Positions 49,063 to 59,395 of a DNA stretch of 64,000 nt are shown in pieces (position 1 is the stretch's first letter; each line of letters begins with the position of its first letter). A program made the translations under genes and the position numbers. The notes beneath the pieces were generated by a model that saw only the letters and a list, made by a program, of their open reading frames with translations, had not been told where the DNA came from and did not search any database. Source of the DNA: Tritrichomonas musculus (taxonomy: Eukaryota; Parabasalia; Tritrichomonadida; Tritrichomonadidae); NCBI GenBank assembly GCA_039105265.1, contig JAPFFF010000031.1, forward strand, positions 1,364,001-1,428,000, read 5' to 3'.

Positions 49063-52000
49063 GCCAACTCCAGACCCTACACCTACACCTACGCCTACTC
49101 CAACTGAACCACCAAAAGAGTTAGTTAACAAAGAAGATATGGTTTATGTAATTCCTCCTATTGATGAATTAAAGAAACTCGAAGAATATACGATTCCAAA
49201 AATAATAGAACCAGAAGTACTCAAATTAACAGTATCCAAGTTTTGGTTATATAGTAAAGAGACGATAGGATGGATAAAAGACTTATTATATAATATCATT
49301 TCAACTACCCTATCTCTTGCTAAACAGCCTATTAAATTAACTTATAAAACAATTGCTTTTGCGACAAAAGAATTTATGAAGATTATATATAACTTATTTT
49401 ATTTTATCTGGTATGGTATTGATAGTATTGTGGATATTGCATATGAAGCTGTTAAAGATAATGAAAAAGTGGGGGTAATCTTTTATATTGGAGGAGAAGA
49501 TGCAGATGCTGACTTTAAGGATGTAGATTTGCATCAGGTCATTGATGAGATAAAAGAATTGACACCAAGACTTAATAACAAAATTGATGAATTAAAGAAT
49601 GAAGGAATTCGAATGATTAAAATAGCATATAGCTCATTTACATTATTTTGGAGCAACTTATGGCACTTCATAGTTGATTTTATCATGAACTACCCGAATT
49701 TAGTTAATAATATTATACAGATAGGCGGAAATTGGATAGATGCTCAATTTTGGCAATATATAGGAGGTTATTCTGATTTAATTCTGTATGTTTATGTAAT
49801 ACTTGTATATGCAATCGCTGGGGGTTTAGGCGTTGGGGCATTTTGTTTATGTGTAATTCTAATAGCTGCCCTTTTCGAACCAATAGGAAGAGGTGCCCAA
49901 TGGATTTTAAATAAGATTACGCGACATCCTCCTGCTCCTCATGCTCGTACACTTGAAGTTGATGATAATGACGTTGTTAATACTGATGATGAAAATAGCT
50001 TTGATATTGTTGACCCTGATGGAAATAAAATTGTAATTGAGATTGATGATGATATATTAGAAGTATTTCGAAATCAATATAACTCATTGGTCTCCAAATA
50101 TCAAACAATCTATGATGTTGTTCCCTCTACTCCATCAACTGACTCCAAGTATTTTACCTTGAAGGAATCAGACCAGTTATATTTATATAGACCATCTAAG
50201 ACGTATGAAGAATCCAATTATTATTGTATGAGATGGGATATAGATAAAGATTATGACATACCACAAAATTTAGTATTTAGATTCAAAGACTATCTATTTG
50301 GTCATAACTGGGAATTAACATGGGATGGTAAAAATTGGACAGGAAATAATTGTCAAAACATGTGTACAGAAAAGATATCATACATGAACACAAATAACGG
50401 TGCGCCTGCTTTAACAATCAAACATAACGAAAGAATTGGGAGATGGATAAAAGGAACAATAAAGGAAGATTTAACAGATGATGATAATTATGCTCATATC
50501 TTGAAAGATTATCTTACCAATTGGAGGGTTGTTAAGAAAGATGGAACCATACTAAGTGAAGGAATAACTGCAACTTTTGATTCAAGTGGTTCAGGTACTT
50601 TTACTCAAGATGGATATAAATATGAACAAGCTAGAATGTATGTTGATGCACCAAGTGGATTAAATGCAGATGATGGATTATATGTTTATGCTGACCTAAA
50701 TATTAATGGAAATATAACTGAATTAAAATGGGATTGTCATCCTACTCATTGTATTAATTCAGGTGTTATGCATACCTATGGGTCAAATCCTTGTCTCGAA
50801 TCATTTAATTATCATCGAGAAAAAAGGCATTCCATTAAAATCATTGAAGGATTTAATCATAAGAACATTCGAATATATATAGAGAAAGAATTATTTGAAT
50901 TTGATGTAAAAGTTAATCCGTTCGATATAATTATTCAACAACAATTTTATGAAGTAGAGCCAGACCCAAGAAAATGCACTACCATATCGACAGATTATAA
51001 TATTTATTCATCAAAGATTATATGGGCTGATAATATCATGACTATGCGTCGAGACTTAAATGTTGTTGGTGGAATCACAGATATATTAGCCTATGATTAT
51101 GCTTTATTGAAACAGACAGTTGATAATCTAGTTGAACAAATGAGAATTCAAGCCATGTATAATGAATATACTGATAGTATTAAACAAGGTGTAGCAGTTG
51201 CGAATAGTATATTAAATATTTTAGCAACAACAGTTTGTATTGCAAGTGCCCTTTCAACATTAAATATGTCCAATAACTCTGTAACTATTAATACATATCA
51301 AACAAGACCTTTCCCAGCAGGTCCAGGAGGAAATGGTGGAGGAGGTGGTGGTGGTGGCGGTTATCCAGGTGATGGAGGTAGTGGCTTTCAAGGTAAGTTT
51401 TTGGTGAATGTTGATTTGAAGGCTGATAAGATGACTATGGAAAGATTTTTACCAATAACAACAACTGTTCAAAATCCTGTTGCTGGAGCTATTTCAACAT
51501 TCTCAGCTACACAGGTTGTCCTTTCGACAACACATGCACTGACTCAGTTAGGAAATGCTATTGCTACTCTTGGTTCGAATGTCTTACACTTCTTTAGGAA
51601 TAGACCAGATACAAATGGAACTGAAACATTAAATATTAATTCATCCTCGATTACAATAACTGATAATGATACTGATAATGCAACAAATACTATCACAACC
51701 ACTGAGCAATCATTAGAGAGAACTCATAGAGAAGTTCAGCCACAGGTTGTTACAGATGAAACAGATGAGATTCGAACAGATATAACTGTACCACAGACTA
51801 CAATGACAAATACAGCTTCAACTACGATTGCACTTAGGAATCAAGTTCCTGTTATCAATATATCTGGAATCCAGTATACCTTAGAAGATATTGCAGATAT
51901 GACAAGAGCAGAACGAAATGCATTAGTTGCTAGTCATCCTGATATCTTACGTATCCAATATCATGGAAGAGAGTGGTTTAATGTGTATGATTTGTTTTAT

Positions 52001-53260
52001 AATGACCAACTCATTATCCATAATAATGTATTTCAACGAAGGACTCTAATAAGACCAGCTGATATTGAGATGACAGATAGAATACATAGAGCTACTGATA
52101 ATAATTGGTCAATAGAATGGGAAGGAACAACATACACAGCGAGAGATATTGAACAATTATCTATGCAAGACAGATTAAATTTACCATTTGTACAAAATGG
52201 AGATATTGGATTAGAACCTTACTTGAATGACCAAACAATGGAAGCATGGATAAATATTATTGATCATAGAGGAGAGACTATTGATCCAATTGTTGCTACT
52301 ATTGATTATTCAGCACCAACTACAGCAAATATTAGTGGAGGTCAAGTACGATTTGTTGGAATAAATTCACAGATAGAAGTCAATGCAAATGGAGTTAGAT
52401 ATCAACATTATGACCTTGTTGCCACAACAGATACTTGGACAGTACCAGGAACAACACCAGCAATAACAGCAAGAATGATAGAACAAATGAGTGATGAACA
52501 AAGAGGAGAACTAATGGATAATATTTATTCTCATGGTAATCTTTTAGCTTTTAATGACACATTAGATGAAACAACTGGTGAAGAAATAACACAAGTACTA
52601 TATAATGGAAATGTAGTTGCTACAATAGATAGAAGAAGACTACATGTAATTAATATTGTGAATGGAGTGATAGAAATGTACCAACAAGATGGTGTTATAA
52701 GTGCAACTACTCAAGTTATTATGGGAGCAGTAGGTTATGTTGCTAGAAGGTTCTTACATGGTCAATGGCAGTTTGTTAGACATCATCCTGGTGATGCAGC
52801 AGCTATAGCAGGAGTAGCAGCAGAAGCATATGTAGCAAATAGAATAGGATTATTTAATATTCCAAGTTGGTTCCGTCGTAATGATAACCCAGAGACATTA
52901 GCAGAGGAAGATGTATTAGAAAAGATTCTTGCATGGGCATATCATGAAGAAACAGATGATGAACCTGAACTTGAAATAACAATGAAGGATGCTGATAAGA
53001 TGATGGTTTCATTTGATACATGTATTAATATTGCAAAGACATATCGCGATACTTTAAAGGGTACAATAGCATTCATGTGCGAGAAAATCAAAGAGCTTGA
53101 AAATAAGTCAAGTACAAAACATCCATTAGAAGATATAGATATGACTGCTTATATTACTAAAGTAGAAGTGAAGGAAATGATAGACCAGAAGGATGCATAT
53201 ATTGATACTCTTGAGGCAAGACTTGCAGCACTTGAAGCTAAATGCGCTAACATCGAATGA
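49046..53260 (+). CDS. Polinton very large fibre-like protein, about 1404 aa
   Basis: Starts at ATG 49046. Order: a Thr/Pro stalk (PTPDPTPTPTPTPTEPP); hydrophobic helices, the strongest around residues 244-285 (YVILVYAIAGGLGVGAFCLC); a module with FKDYLFGHNWELTWDGKNWT; IIQQQFYEVEPDPRKCTTIS and TMRRDLNVV; a Gly-rich hinge near residue 765 (GGGGGGGGGY); repeats of YTLEDIADMTRAERNALV-like segments; and a coiled-coil C-terminus (LEARLAALEAKCANIE). It shares several modules with the next gene. A receptor-binding or membrane-associated spike is plausible; this is inference. Confidence 0.65.
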   Translation: MKLPPEPTPDPTPTPTPTPTEPPKELVNKEDMVYVIPPIDELKKLEEYTIPKIIEPEVLKLTVSKFWLYSKETIGWIKDLLYNIISTTLSLAKQPIKLTYKTIAFATKEFMKIIYNLFYFIWYGIDSIVDIAYEAVKDNEKVGVIFYIGGEDADADFKDVDLHQVIDEIKELTPRLNNKIDELKNEGIRMIKIAYSSFTLFWSNLWHFIVDFIMNYPNLVNNIIQIGGNWIDAQFWQYIGGYSDLILYVYVILVYAIAGGLGVGAFCLCVILIAALFEPIGRGAQWILNKITRHPPAPHARTLEVDDNDVVNTDDENSFDIVDPDGNKIVIEIDDDILEVFRNQYNSLVSKYQTIYDVVPSTPSTDSKYFTLKESDQLYLYRPSKTYEESNYYCMRWDIDKDYDIPQNLVFRFKDYLFGHNWELTWDGKNWTGNNCQNMCTEKISYMNTNNGAPALTIKHNERIGRWIKGTIKEDLTDDDNYAHILKDYLTNWRVVKKDGTILSEGITATFDSSGSGTFTQDGYKYEQARMYVDAPSGLNADDGLYVYADLNINGNITELKWDCHPTHCINSGVMHTYGSNPCLESFNYHREKRHSIKIIEGFNHKNIRIYIEKELFEFDVKVNPFDIIIQQQFYEVEPDPRKCTTISTDYNIYSSKIIWADNIMTMRRDLNVVGGITDILAYDYALLKQTVDNLVEQMRIQAMYNEYTDSIKQGVAVANSILNILATTVCIASALSTLNMSNNSVTINTYQTRPFPAGPGGNGGGGGGGGGYPGDGGSGFQGKFLVNVDLKADKMTMERFLPITTTVQNPVAGAISTFSATQVVLSTTHALTQLGNAIATLGSNVLHFFRNRPDTNGTETLNINSSSITITDNDTDNATNTITTTEQSLERTHREVQPQVVTDETDEIRTDITVPQTTMTNTASTTIALRNQVPVINISGIQYTLEDIADMTRAERNALVASHPDILRIQYHGREWFNVYDLFYNDQLIIHNNVFQRRTLIRPADIEMTDRIHRATDNNWSIEWEGTTYTARDIEQLSMQDRLNLPFVQNGDIGLEPYLNDQTMEAWINIIDHRGETIDPIVATIDYSAPTTANISGGQVRFVGINSQIEVNANGVRYQHYDLVATTDTWTVPGTTPAITARMIEQMSDEQRGELMDNIYSHGNLLAFNDTLDETTGEEITQVLYNGNVVATIDRRRLHVINIVNGVIEMYQQDGVISATTQVIMGAVGYVARRFLHGQWQFVRHHPGDAAAIAGVAAEAYVANRIGLFNIPSWFRRNDNPETLAEEDVLEKILAWAYHEETDDEPELEITMKDADKMMVSFDTCINIAKTYRDTLKGTIAFMCEKIKELENKSSTKHPLEDIDMTAYITKVEVKEMIDQKDAYIDTLEARLAALEAKCANIE

Positions 53261-53279
53261 GAAGTTTTATTTAACTAAA

Positions 53280-55901
53280 ATGAGTGATACTACTACAAGA
53301 TTTAAAGGAGATATACAGTTTAAGATAGGGGATGCTACTCGAAAAGGTAGCCAGTTATTAACATTGGGTGACTTAGATAACTATGTGCAGACAGGTCATT
53401 TATTTAATGAGGTCGAAGGTTTACCAGAAGTTGATATTAAAAATAAAAATATACAGTATGTATCATTTGAGTCTTCAACAACAACTTACAATATCCTTAA
53501 GTTTGTTAATTTGCCTGAAGACTTCATGAATAAGCTCAACGAAATAAAAACCCAGACTAATATATTTAAGATAGTATTGAGGAAGAATATAGTATATGAT
53601 ACAAGTGGTAATTTAGTCAAGGAGTTCTACATATATGTTAAGGATGGTCAAGTATATTCTCCTTTGATAACTAAAAGTAGTAATGGATGCAGTATAAATA
53701 ATAGTACCATTATGGGATATATGAATATAGCTTTTGATAGTAAACTAGACTTCAACCCATATACCTTGTGGCTGAATGGGGAGTTGAGCATAATGAATGA
53801 ATATATAACTGATTCTTTACAGACAGAGAAGGCAATAAAGTGTTCTATAATAAAAGCTGATAATGCATTAAGTTTACGTAAAAGTGATGTACTATACTTA
53901 TATAAGCCTACATCAACTAGTCAGGTTGAGATCGATAACAAGAAATATTGGTTACTTCAATGGAACATAGATACTGGATATACTATACCTAATGACTTAG
54001 AGTTTAGGTTTAATGAGTATTGTTTTGGTAATAAGTGGTTTTTATCATGGGATGGTACAAAATGGGTAGGTGATAACATACAAGGTCATATCAATGGTAG
54101 ATTAGTTAATGGATTAAATAAGGAGAATGAGTATGGTGAAGATGGTACCTACATACAAGTCAAGAGGAGTGAGAGGAACATGAAACTGATTAATAAGCCT
54201 AATGACTACTCTCCTGATAACCTACTACATTACATGATTCATGGAGGTAAGTGCAAAATAGACTGTTTTGTAAAATTAAAGACAGGGGAGATAGAACCTT
54301 TTTCGAAATATGGTCTAGGATATCAAACAAGTCAAGGAGGTACAAAAGATGGATATGATATTGAAGCAATAAGGTGCTATAAGATGAATAATGCGACCAA
54401 TAAATTAGAAACTAGTGCTATTGATGAACTCTACCTTGATATTACCCTTGAAGGTTCTAAAAATGCAAATAGGTTCTCAGTTCGACCTACTGGAAAAGAA
54501 GGCAATGGAGGAGACAAGGTATGGTTGTTCTTACATGGTGTACTTGATTCATGTGAAAAGCTTGAATATACATATGCAGCTTCGACTACTAATGACTCAA
54601 GGGATATTAAGATATATTTAGCTGATGAATATGTTGACCCAATAGATGAGGTTCATTGGGATTCAACTACTAACCCATTCGAGTATATCATTAAGCAGCA
54701 ATTTTATGAAGTATCCCCAAATCCTAATGGGGCAACAACCTTATATACTGATTATAATATTACCTCCTCTAAGATAATTACTGCTGATAATATTACTACT
54801 ATGAGGAGTGATTTAAACTTAGTTACCAACAATGTAGATGTTATTAGCTATGATGTTAACGAAATGAACACTGTTATGGAAAGTCTAAAAGGTAGAGTAT
54901 CAAGGACTGAACAAGTTACTCAACATCTAGAGGATGATGTAGATAATTTACGTATAGTCTCATGGACTGCATTAGCTTTTGGAGTTGCAGGTACAGCTGG
55001 GTCAATAGGTTCTATTGGTATGCAGCTATTTCCAGATGGTATAAGCTTTCCTACCATTAAAGGTGGAGGATTCCTTAAAAGGTTATTCTCGCATAAGTCA
55101 ACCAAAGGTATGAGTGATTTGGTTAGAAATAGCATTAACTTCATGTCAGGTACTACAGCAAGAAGCATAACCAAAGATATTACGCCTATAATTACCTGGT
55201 GTGAGGAAGAGTATAAGCAACTAGATGAACTACCTTTTACTGATGAGAATGATAACCCTGATACTGGAACCTTGACATTAAGTGGTGCTATGGATATCAG
55301 CAATATGTTTAGGGACTCACTCAAGCCTTGTTTCAAGTTGTTAGCTGAGAAGGTCAATGAGCTAGAGGCTGAGTTTGATAATTACCCTACTGTGGATGAA
55401 GCTAATGAAGGTCTAGATGTACTTATACATAGGATAGAGACATTAGAGGGTGAAAATATCGCATTAAAAGATACTATAGCAGCAATGGAAGCTAGGTTAA
55501 CTGCATTAGAAGAGAAAAATGACCCAGATAGGGAATGGAAAGCATATTATACAGGATTTACTGATGTCACTGATGAATATAATAGGTATTTTCTATTCTC
55601 TTATTTTACAAGTGAGAAACACATAATTATTGATAATATAGATAATGATCCAACAGGTGATAATGAACCTGTTCCAGATGGGGAGTACTTATTGATATTC
55701 AAGGACAAGACTCAAAAGCTACATTTTATTAGATTTATATCAACTGAATGGTCTGACCCTCAACAAATAAAATCATATTTGGATGAAATATACTTTAAAG
55801 ACACTAACCCACCTTCTGGTGCTTATGATATATATAATATTGAGTTAGATTGTGATGAATGTTCTATGATTTGTTTCGATGCTATATATATGAAGAAATA
55901 A
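53280..55901 (+). CDS. Polinton large fibre-like protein, about 873 aa
   Basis: Starts at ATG 53280 (MSDTTTRFKGDIQFKIGD). It shares with the upstream protein the WDGTKWVGDN module, the YIIKQQFYEVSPNPNGATTL/TMRSDLNLV module, a hydrophobic helix (ALAFGVAGTAGSIGSIGMQL), the SGAMDISNMFRDSLKPCFKL segment and a heptad coiled coil (LKDTIAAMEARLTALEEKN). It then has a unique C-terminal beta domain ending CSMICFDAIYMKK. Its stop codon touches the right terminal repeat. It resembles trimeric fibre/tail-spike architecture; this is inference. Confidence 0.68.
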   Translation: MSDTTTRFKGDIQFKIGDATRKGSQLLTLGDLDNYVQTGHLFNEVEGLPEVDIKNKNIQYVSFESSTTTYNILKFVNLPEDFMNKLNEIKTQTNIFKIVLRKNIVYDTSGNLVKEFYIYVKDGQVYSPLITKSSNGCSINNSTIMGYMNIAFDSKLDFNPYTLWLNGELSIMNEYITDSLQTEKAIKCSIIKADNALSLRKSDVLYLYKPTSTSQVEIDNKKYWLLQWNIDTGYTIPNDLEFRFNEYCFGNKWFLSWDGTKWVGDNIQGHINGRLVNGLNKENEYGEDGTYIQVKRSERNMKLINKPNDYSPDNLLHYMIHGGKCKIDCFVKLKTGEIEPFSKYGLGYQTSQGGTKDGYDIEAIRCYKMNNATNKLETSAIDELYLDITLEGSKNANRFSVRPTGKEGNGGDKVWLFLHGVLDSCEKLEYTYAASTTNDSRDIKIYLADEYVDPIDEVHWDSTTNPFEYIIKQQFYEVSPNPNGATTLYTDYNITSSKIITADNITTMRSDLNLVTNNVDVISYDVNEMNTVMESLKGRVSRTEQVTQHLEDDVDNLRIVSWTALAFGVAGTAGSIGSIGMQLFPDGISFPTIKGGGFLKRLFSHKSTKGMSDLVRNSINFMSGTTARSITKDITPIITWCEEEYKQLDELPFTDENDNPDTGTLTLSGAMDISNMFRDSLKPCFKLLAEKVNELEAEFDNYPTVDEANEGLDVLIHRIETLEGENIALKDTIAAMEARLTALEEKNDPDREWKAYYTGFTDVTDEYNRYFLFSYFTSEKHIIIDNIDNDPTGDNEPVPDGEYLLIFKDKTQKLHFIRFISTEWSDPQQIKSYLDEIYFKDTNPPSGAYDIYNIELDCDECSMICFDAIYMKK

Positions 55902-56132
55902 GTACGAGATTCTCGGGGCTGGTACCTGTGCCGTTTCATAGATGGGCGGTTGTGGGGTGGGGTACCTGTGCCGTTTCATTGATGGGGAGCAGTAGTGAGA
56001 ACAAGAATATTTTTTTCTTTTTTTCTTTTTTCTTTTCTTTTCTTTTTCTTTTCTTTTCTTTTTCTTTTATGACGAGTTCGTGTTGACGCGTGGGGTGCCA
56101 GCCCCAGCGGAAACCGACTCGTATATACTACT
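55902..56132 (-). repeat. Polinton right terminal inverted repeat
   Basis: Inverse copy of 30667-30894, 231 bp. The polypyrimidine run (complement of the A/G run) lies at about 56010-56069. The two copies of the 25-bp motif are at about 55921-55945 and 55961-55985; one has a single-base difference from the left end. ACGAA follows at 56133. Confidence 0.95.
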
Positions 56133-56447
56133 ACGAAAACGATAAAAGAATTAACTTTAATGGCAAAGTCGCATTTTTCATAGAAATAAAATCAATATTT
56201 TATAAGAAGAAACGAATCTTATCAAATTCTTTGTAAATTTATTTTTCCATTACTGCCTTTTTTTATAATTCAGTAAAATTTTTGAGATAATTATTGATAT
56301 TATATTTTGAAATTAAATATAAATTACATAATCTTTCTCTTCTTTATAATAATTCGAATATAAATCTAAAACCTTTTTTGGTTCAGATATTATTTGAAAA
56401 AGTTAATATGCTAAATTTATAATTGAAAAATTCAATTATAAAATTTT

Positions 56448-56816
56448 TAAACTCTGTCCAAAAATGTTCGACAATTGAATTTTGAGAGAGTATTCAAATT
56501 ATCATTTTTTTTTTTCTCATGCACCTTTATGGTGATTCGAAGGTTTTTCCCAAAGCTCTTTTTTCTGAGAGTAGCGCATGTCAAAGAAAGTTGTAATTCC
56601 TCTTAAGGGCGTGGCTATTTCTTTCAAAAACCAGGGCTCCTTGTATAAAAATAGCTTGCTGAAAGGATAATTATAAAAATAAACTTCTGAAAAATTGAAT
56701 ACATTACTTTGAGAGAAAAAAGAAATTTTCGACACTTTATCGTTTTTTTTAGTCAATTTTCAGTGGAAAATGCGGTTTATGTGTACGTTAAGTCGAACAT
56801 TTTTGGACAGAGTTTA
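56448..56816. mobile_element. Tc1/mariner-type MITE, 369 bp, 25-bp inverted repeats
   Basis: Positions 56448-56472 and 56792-56816 are perfect inverted copies. The repeat starts TAAACTCTGTCCAAAAATGT. The outer TA on both sides fits TA target duplication. The interior 79-codon minus-strand frame (56517-56756) has no domain-like character. It lies between the Polinton and a Polinton-gene relic. Confidence 0.7.
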
Positions 56817-56867
56817 TTTCAAATTGAATATAAAAATATTTTATAAAGTTCAGAAATTCAAATCTGA

Positions 56868-58774
56868 CATTATAAAACAACAATTTTACGAAATAATTCC
56901 AAGACCCAACAACAAATCCATTTGATTACATTATAAAACAACAATTTTACGAAATAATTCCAAGACCCGATGCTGCAACAACTCTCTATACCGATTACAA
57001 CATCACTTCCTCTAAAATCATTACAGCAGACAACATAACAACAATGAGAAGTGATTTGAATATGATTACAAATAATGTTGATGTAATGAATTATGACGTT
57101 AAAGACCTTACAAATAAAGTTAATAATCTTAGTACTGAAATGACAGACCAACAAAATAAAACAAAATACCTCAAAACAAAAACGGACCAAATAGAAATTG
57201 TTGCTGATGTAGCATTAGGTTTTGCAATTGCAGGTACAGTAATGGGAGGAACAAGTTTAGGCTTACAATTAAGTGCTCGTGGAGTTCAAACAGCATCTAG
57301 AACTGTTAATGGTGCTTCAAAAGCTGGTGGTCAATTAGAAGGATTATTGTCTGATATCAGTGAAGATGTTAGCTCAGATGCGGGCTCTAGTATGCTAGAT
57401 ATTATTAAAGATGGCAGTGAATTACCTGATATTGGTATGGACCCTTATATGAGAACAGTCAAGACAACTACCGATTTGACTCCAATACTTGAATGGTGTA
57501 ATAAAGAAACTAGTTCTCTCCCAGCTATAAAATTCAGCAGTGAATACGATGACCCCAAAAAATTAGTTCCAACAATTAACGGCGCAATGGATATTTGCAA
57601 TAGGTTTAGAAGCTCTTTAAAACCAACATTTAAAGCAATTACCACAAAAATCAATGAGATAAATAGTGAATATATTTCAAAAAATGAATTAGTTAGAGAC
57701 GATATAATAGATGTTGTTGGCAAATTTGTTAATGGTGAGGTTCATTTAGAGGCTGAAGACACAATCACAGATGGAACAATTAAAGCAAGATTTTTGGTCC
57801 AAAAAGTTAGTGAATACAATGATGTTGATTATGAAGAGAATATCATTACTATTAATATTACTGGCGGTATTATTGATTATCAGGGAACTGATGATTTCCC
57901 TAGCTGCGTCATGAATGATAAAATATTTGTTATAGCAAATCCAAATAAACTTAGGGTTGGTGGAATACAGATTAAAGAAAATACAGCGAAAAGGAGAATG
58001 GAATTTACACTAAATGATTTAGCATATGTTTGTGATATAGATGCTTTACATAACAAGATAGATGGAATGCATGAGCAGATAGAAAAGAATGATGTCGCAC
58101 TAGCATCTACATTAAATGAATTTCCAACTGTAGATGAAGTTAATGAAGCATTAGAGAAAGTTAAGAGTGAAGCAGATGGAAAGTATCGAAGCAAAACTGA
58201 TTTGATATACAAAGAATCTATTGAAGTGCCATTTGAAAATGTACAAGATAGTTCAGGAACGTGGGAAGTCAAAATAAAATTGACGAGGGGAACTCGCCTT
58301 GTTGGAACAATATCAAATAACGATGGCTTTGTAAAAGAGTTTGATTTTCTGTTTGATTATGATGGTGTTATTACTGAAGATGGAGATGTTAATGTCGATT
58401 TTGAAATTGACGGAACAACTTATTACTTAACTTATTATAAAAGTGATAGTAATGGTCTGTGCTTTTATATCGATAACGGGGCAGACTATTTTGATACCAA
58501 ATTAATATTCGCGGAAAAAATATTGAAGCAAGATAAAATAGCATTGAAAAGTGAAATTCCTGAACCGGTTGATTTGACCAATTATGCTCTGAAAAGCGAA
58601 AATGATGAACTGAAGACAAAATTAAATACTTATAGTAAATCTCAACAAGATTTGGCTCGTCTCGTTGGTGAACATGTTGCTAGTATCATAACAATAAATA
58701 GCAAAATTTCAAATTTAGAGAGTGAGAATGCAGCATTAAAGGATAGGTTAACTGCATTAGAGAATGGTTCATAA
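56868..58774 (+). pseudogene. Relic of a Polinton fibre-like gene outside the element
   Basis: A partial copy, lacking the N-terminal part, of the gene at 53280-55901 or a close relative. It shares QQFYEIIPRPDAATTLYTDY, ITSSKIITADNITTMRSDLN, a hydrophobic helix (ALGFAIAGTVMGGTSLGLQL), ILEWCNKETSS, GAMDICNRFRSSLKPTF, and a coiled-coil end (ENAALKDRLTALENGS). The middle differs and has its own beta-like domain. A block of about 40 bp at its left edge is present twice (56868-56909 and 56928-56969). Most of the remaining frame is open (57044-58774), so it is a fairly young fossil from another Polinton copy. It is separated from the present element by a MITE. Confidence 0.72.
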
Positions 58775-58813
58775 GCAAGTTAGTTAATCATTCGGTGGTA
58801 GTAGTGGGTTATA

Positions 58814-59129
58814 AGTAGTTATCCATAGGATTTTCTTACAATGATGATTCTCTGGCATTTTGGGGCTGTTTGTTATATTAGGCTTCTGTGTGTGTAAATA
58901 GTGTAGTGTGTGCGTATTGGTGTTTTAAATTAATTGTTTATAGTATAGTGTATTCGGTGGGTTGTATGGACCTTGATGTGTGTTAATATATATTTTTTAT
59001 ATAAATTTGTTGAAAATGAAAACATCGCCAAAGTGATCTTATTTTTGTCGTTTTTAAGCCCCTTTTGTGCAAATGGGCCCCAAAATGCCAGAGAATCATC
59101 ATTGTAAGAAAATCCTATGGATAACTACT
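58814..59129. mobile_element. MITE, 316 bp, with 53-bp perfect inverted repeats
   Basis: Positions 58814-58866 and 59077-59129 are perfect inverse copies; the repeat begins AGTAGTTATCCATAGGATTT and ends GGCATTTTGGGGC. A TA dinucleotide three bases in may mark the true border (Tc1/mariner type); no longer target duplication is visible. The interior is GT-rich on the plus strand (TGTGTGTAAATAGTGTAGTG). It begins 40 bp after the relic gene stop. The perfect repeats suggest recent activity. Confidence 0.78.
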
Positions 59130-59395
59130 GAGTTTTTCAAAATAAGCAAAATTCAATATAAAATGATCGTTTCATTAATATGTAAAAAGTTATTTTTTCC
59201 CTTTTTTGAATAAAAAAATTAGAATTTTTAAGTTTTTTTAGAGATATAACGTATGTTCTCCGTTTTTTATTAATATCAAGTGATAATATATGCTGTTTTG
59301 AAAAATTAACGTAATTATTTCCGTTTTTTTGCTAAATAACGTGTATGATACAAAATAAATTATATGTTTTTTCACAAATAATGTGAATAACGTGA

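Larger units (their letters stand above)
30667..56132. mobile_element. Polinton/Maverick element, about 25.5 kb, looks whole
   Basis: The element begins AGTAGTATATACGAG and ends with the exact inverse, the AGT...ACT ends typical of Polintons. Terminal inverted repeats are about 230 bp and almost identical. ACGAA is directly repeated outside both ends (30662-30666 and 56133-56137), or TACGAA if one shared base is counted; 5-6 bp duplications are usual for Polintons. It carries the full core set: protein-primed PolB, integrase, cysteine protease, packaging ATPase and a capsid-like protein, plus about 15 accessory frames on both strands. All core frames are open. The near-identity of the two terminal repeats suggests a young insertion. 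Polintons are abundant in Trichomonas genomes. Confidence 0.96.

Noticed and set aside
55859-56086. 75-codon frame spanning the right Polinton end
   Set aside because: Mostly a reading of the pyrimidine run in the terminal repeat.
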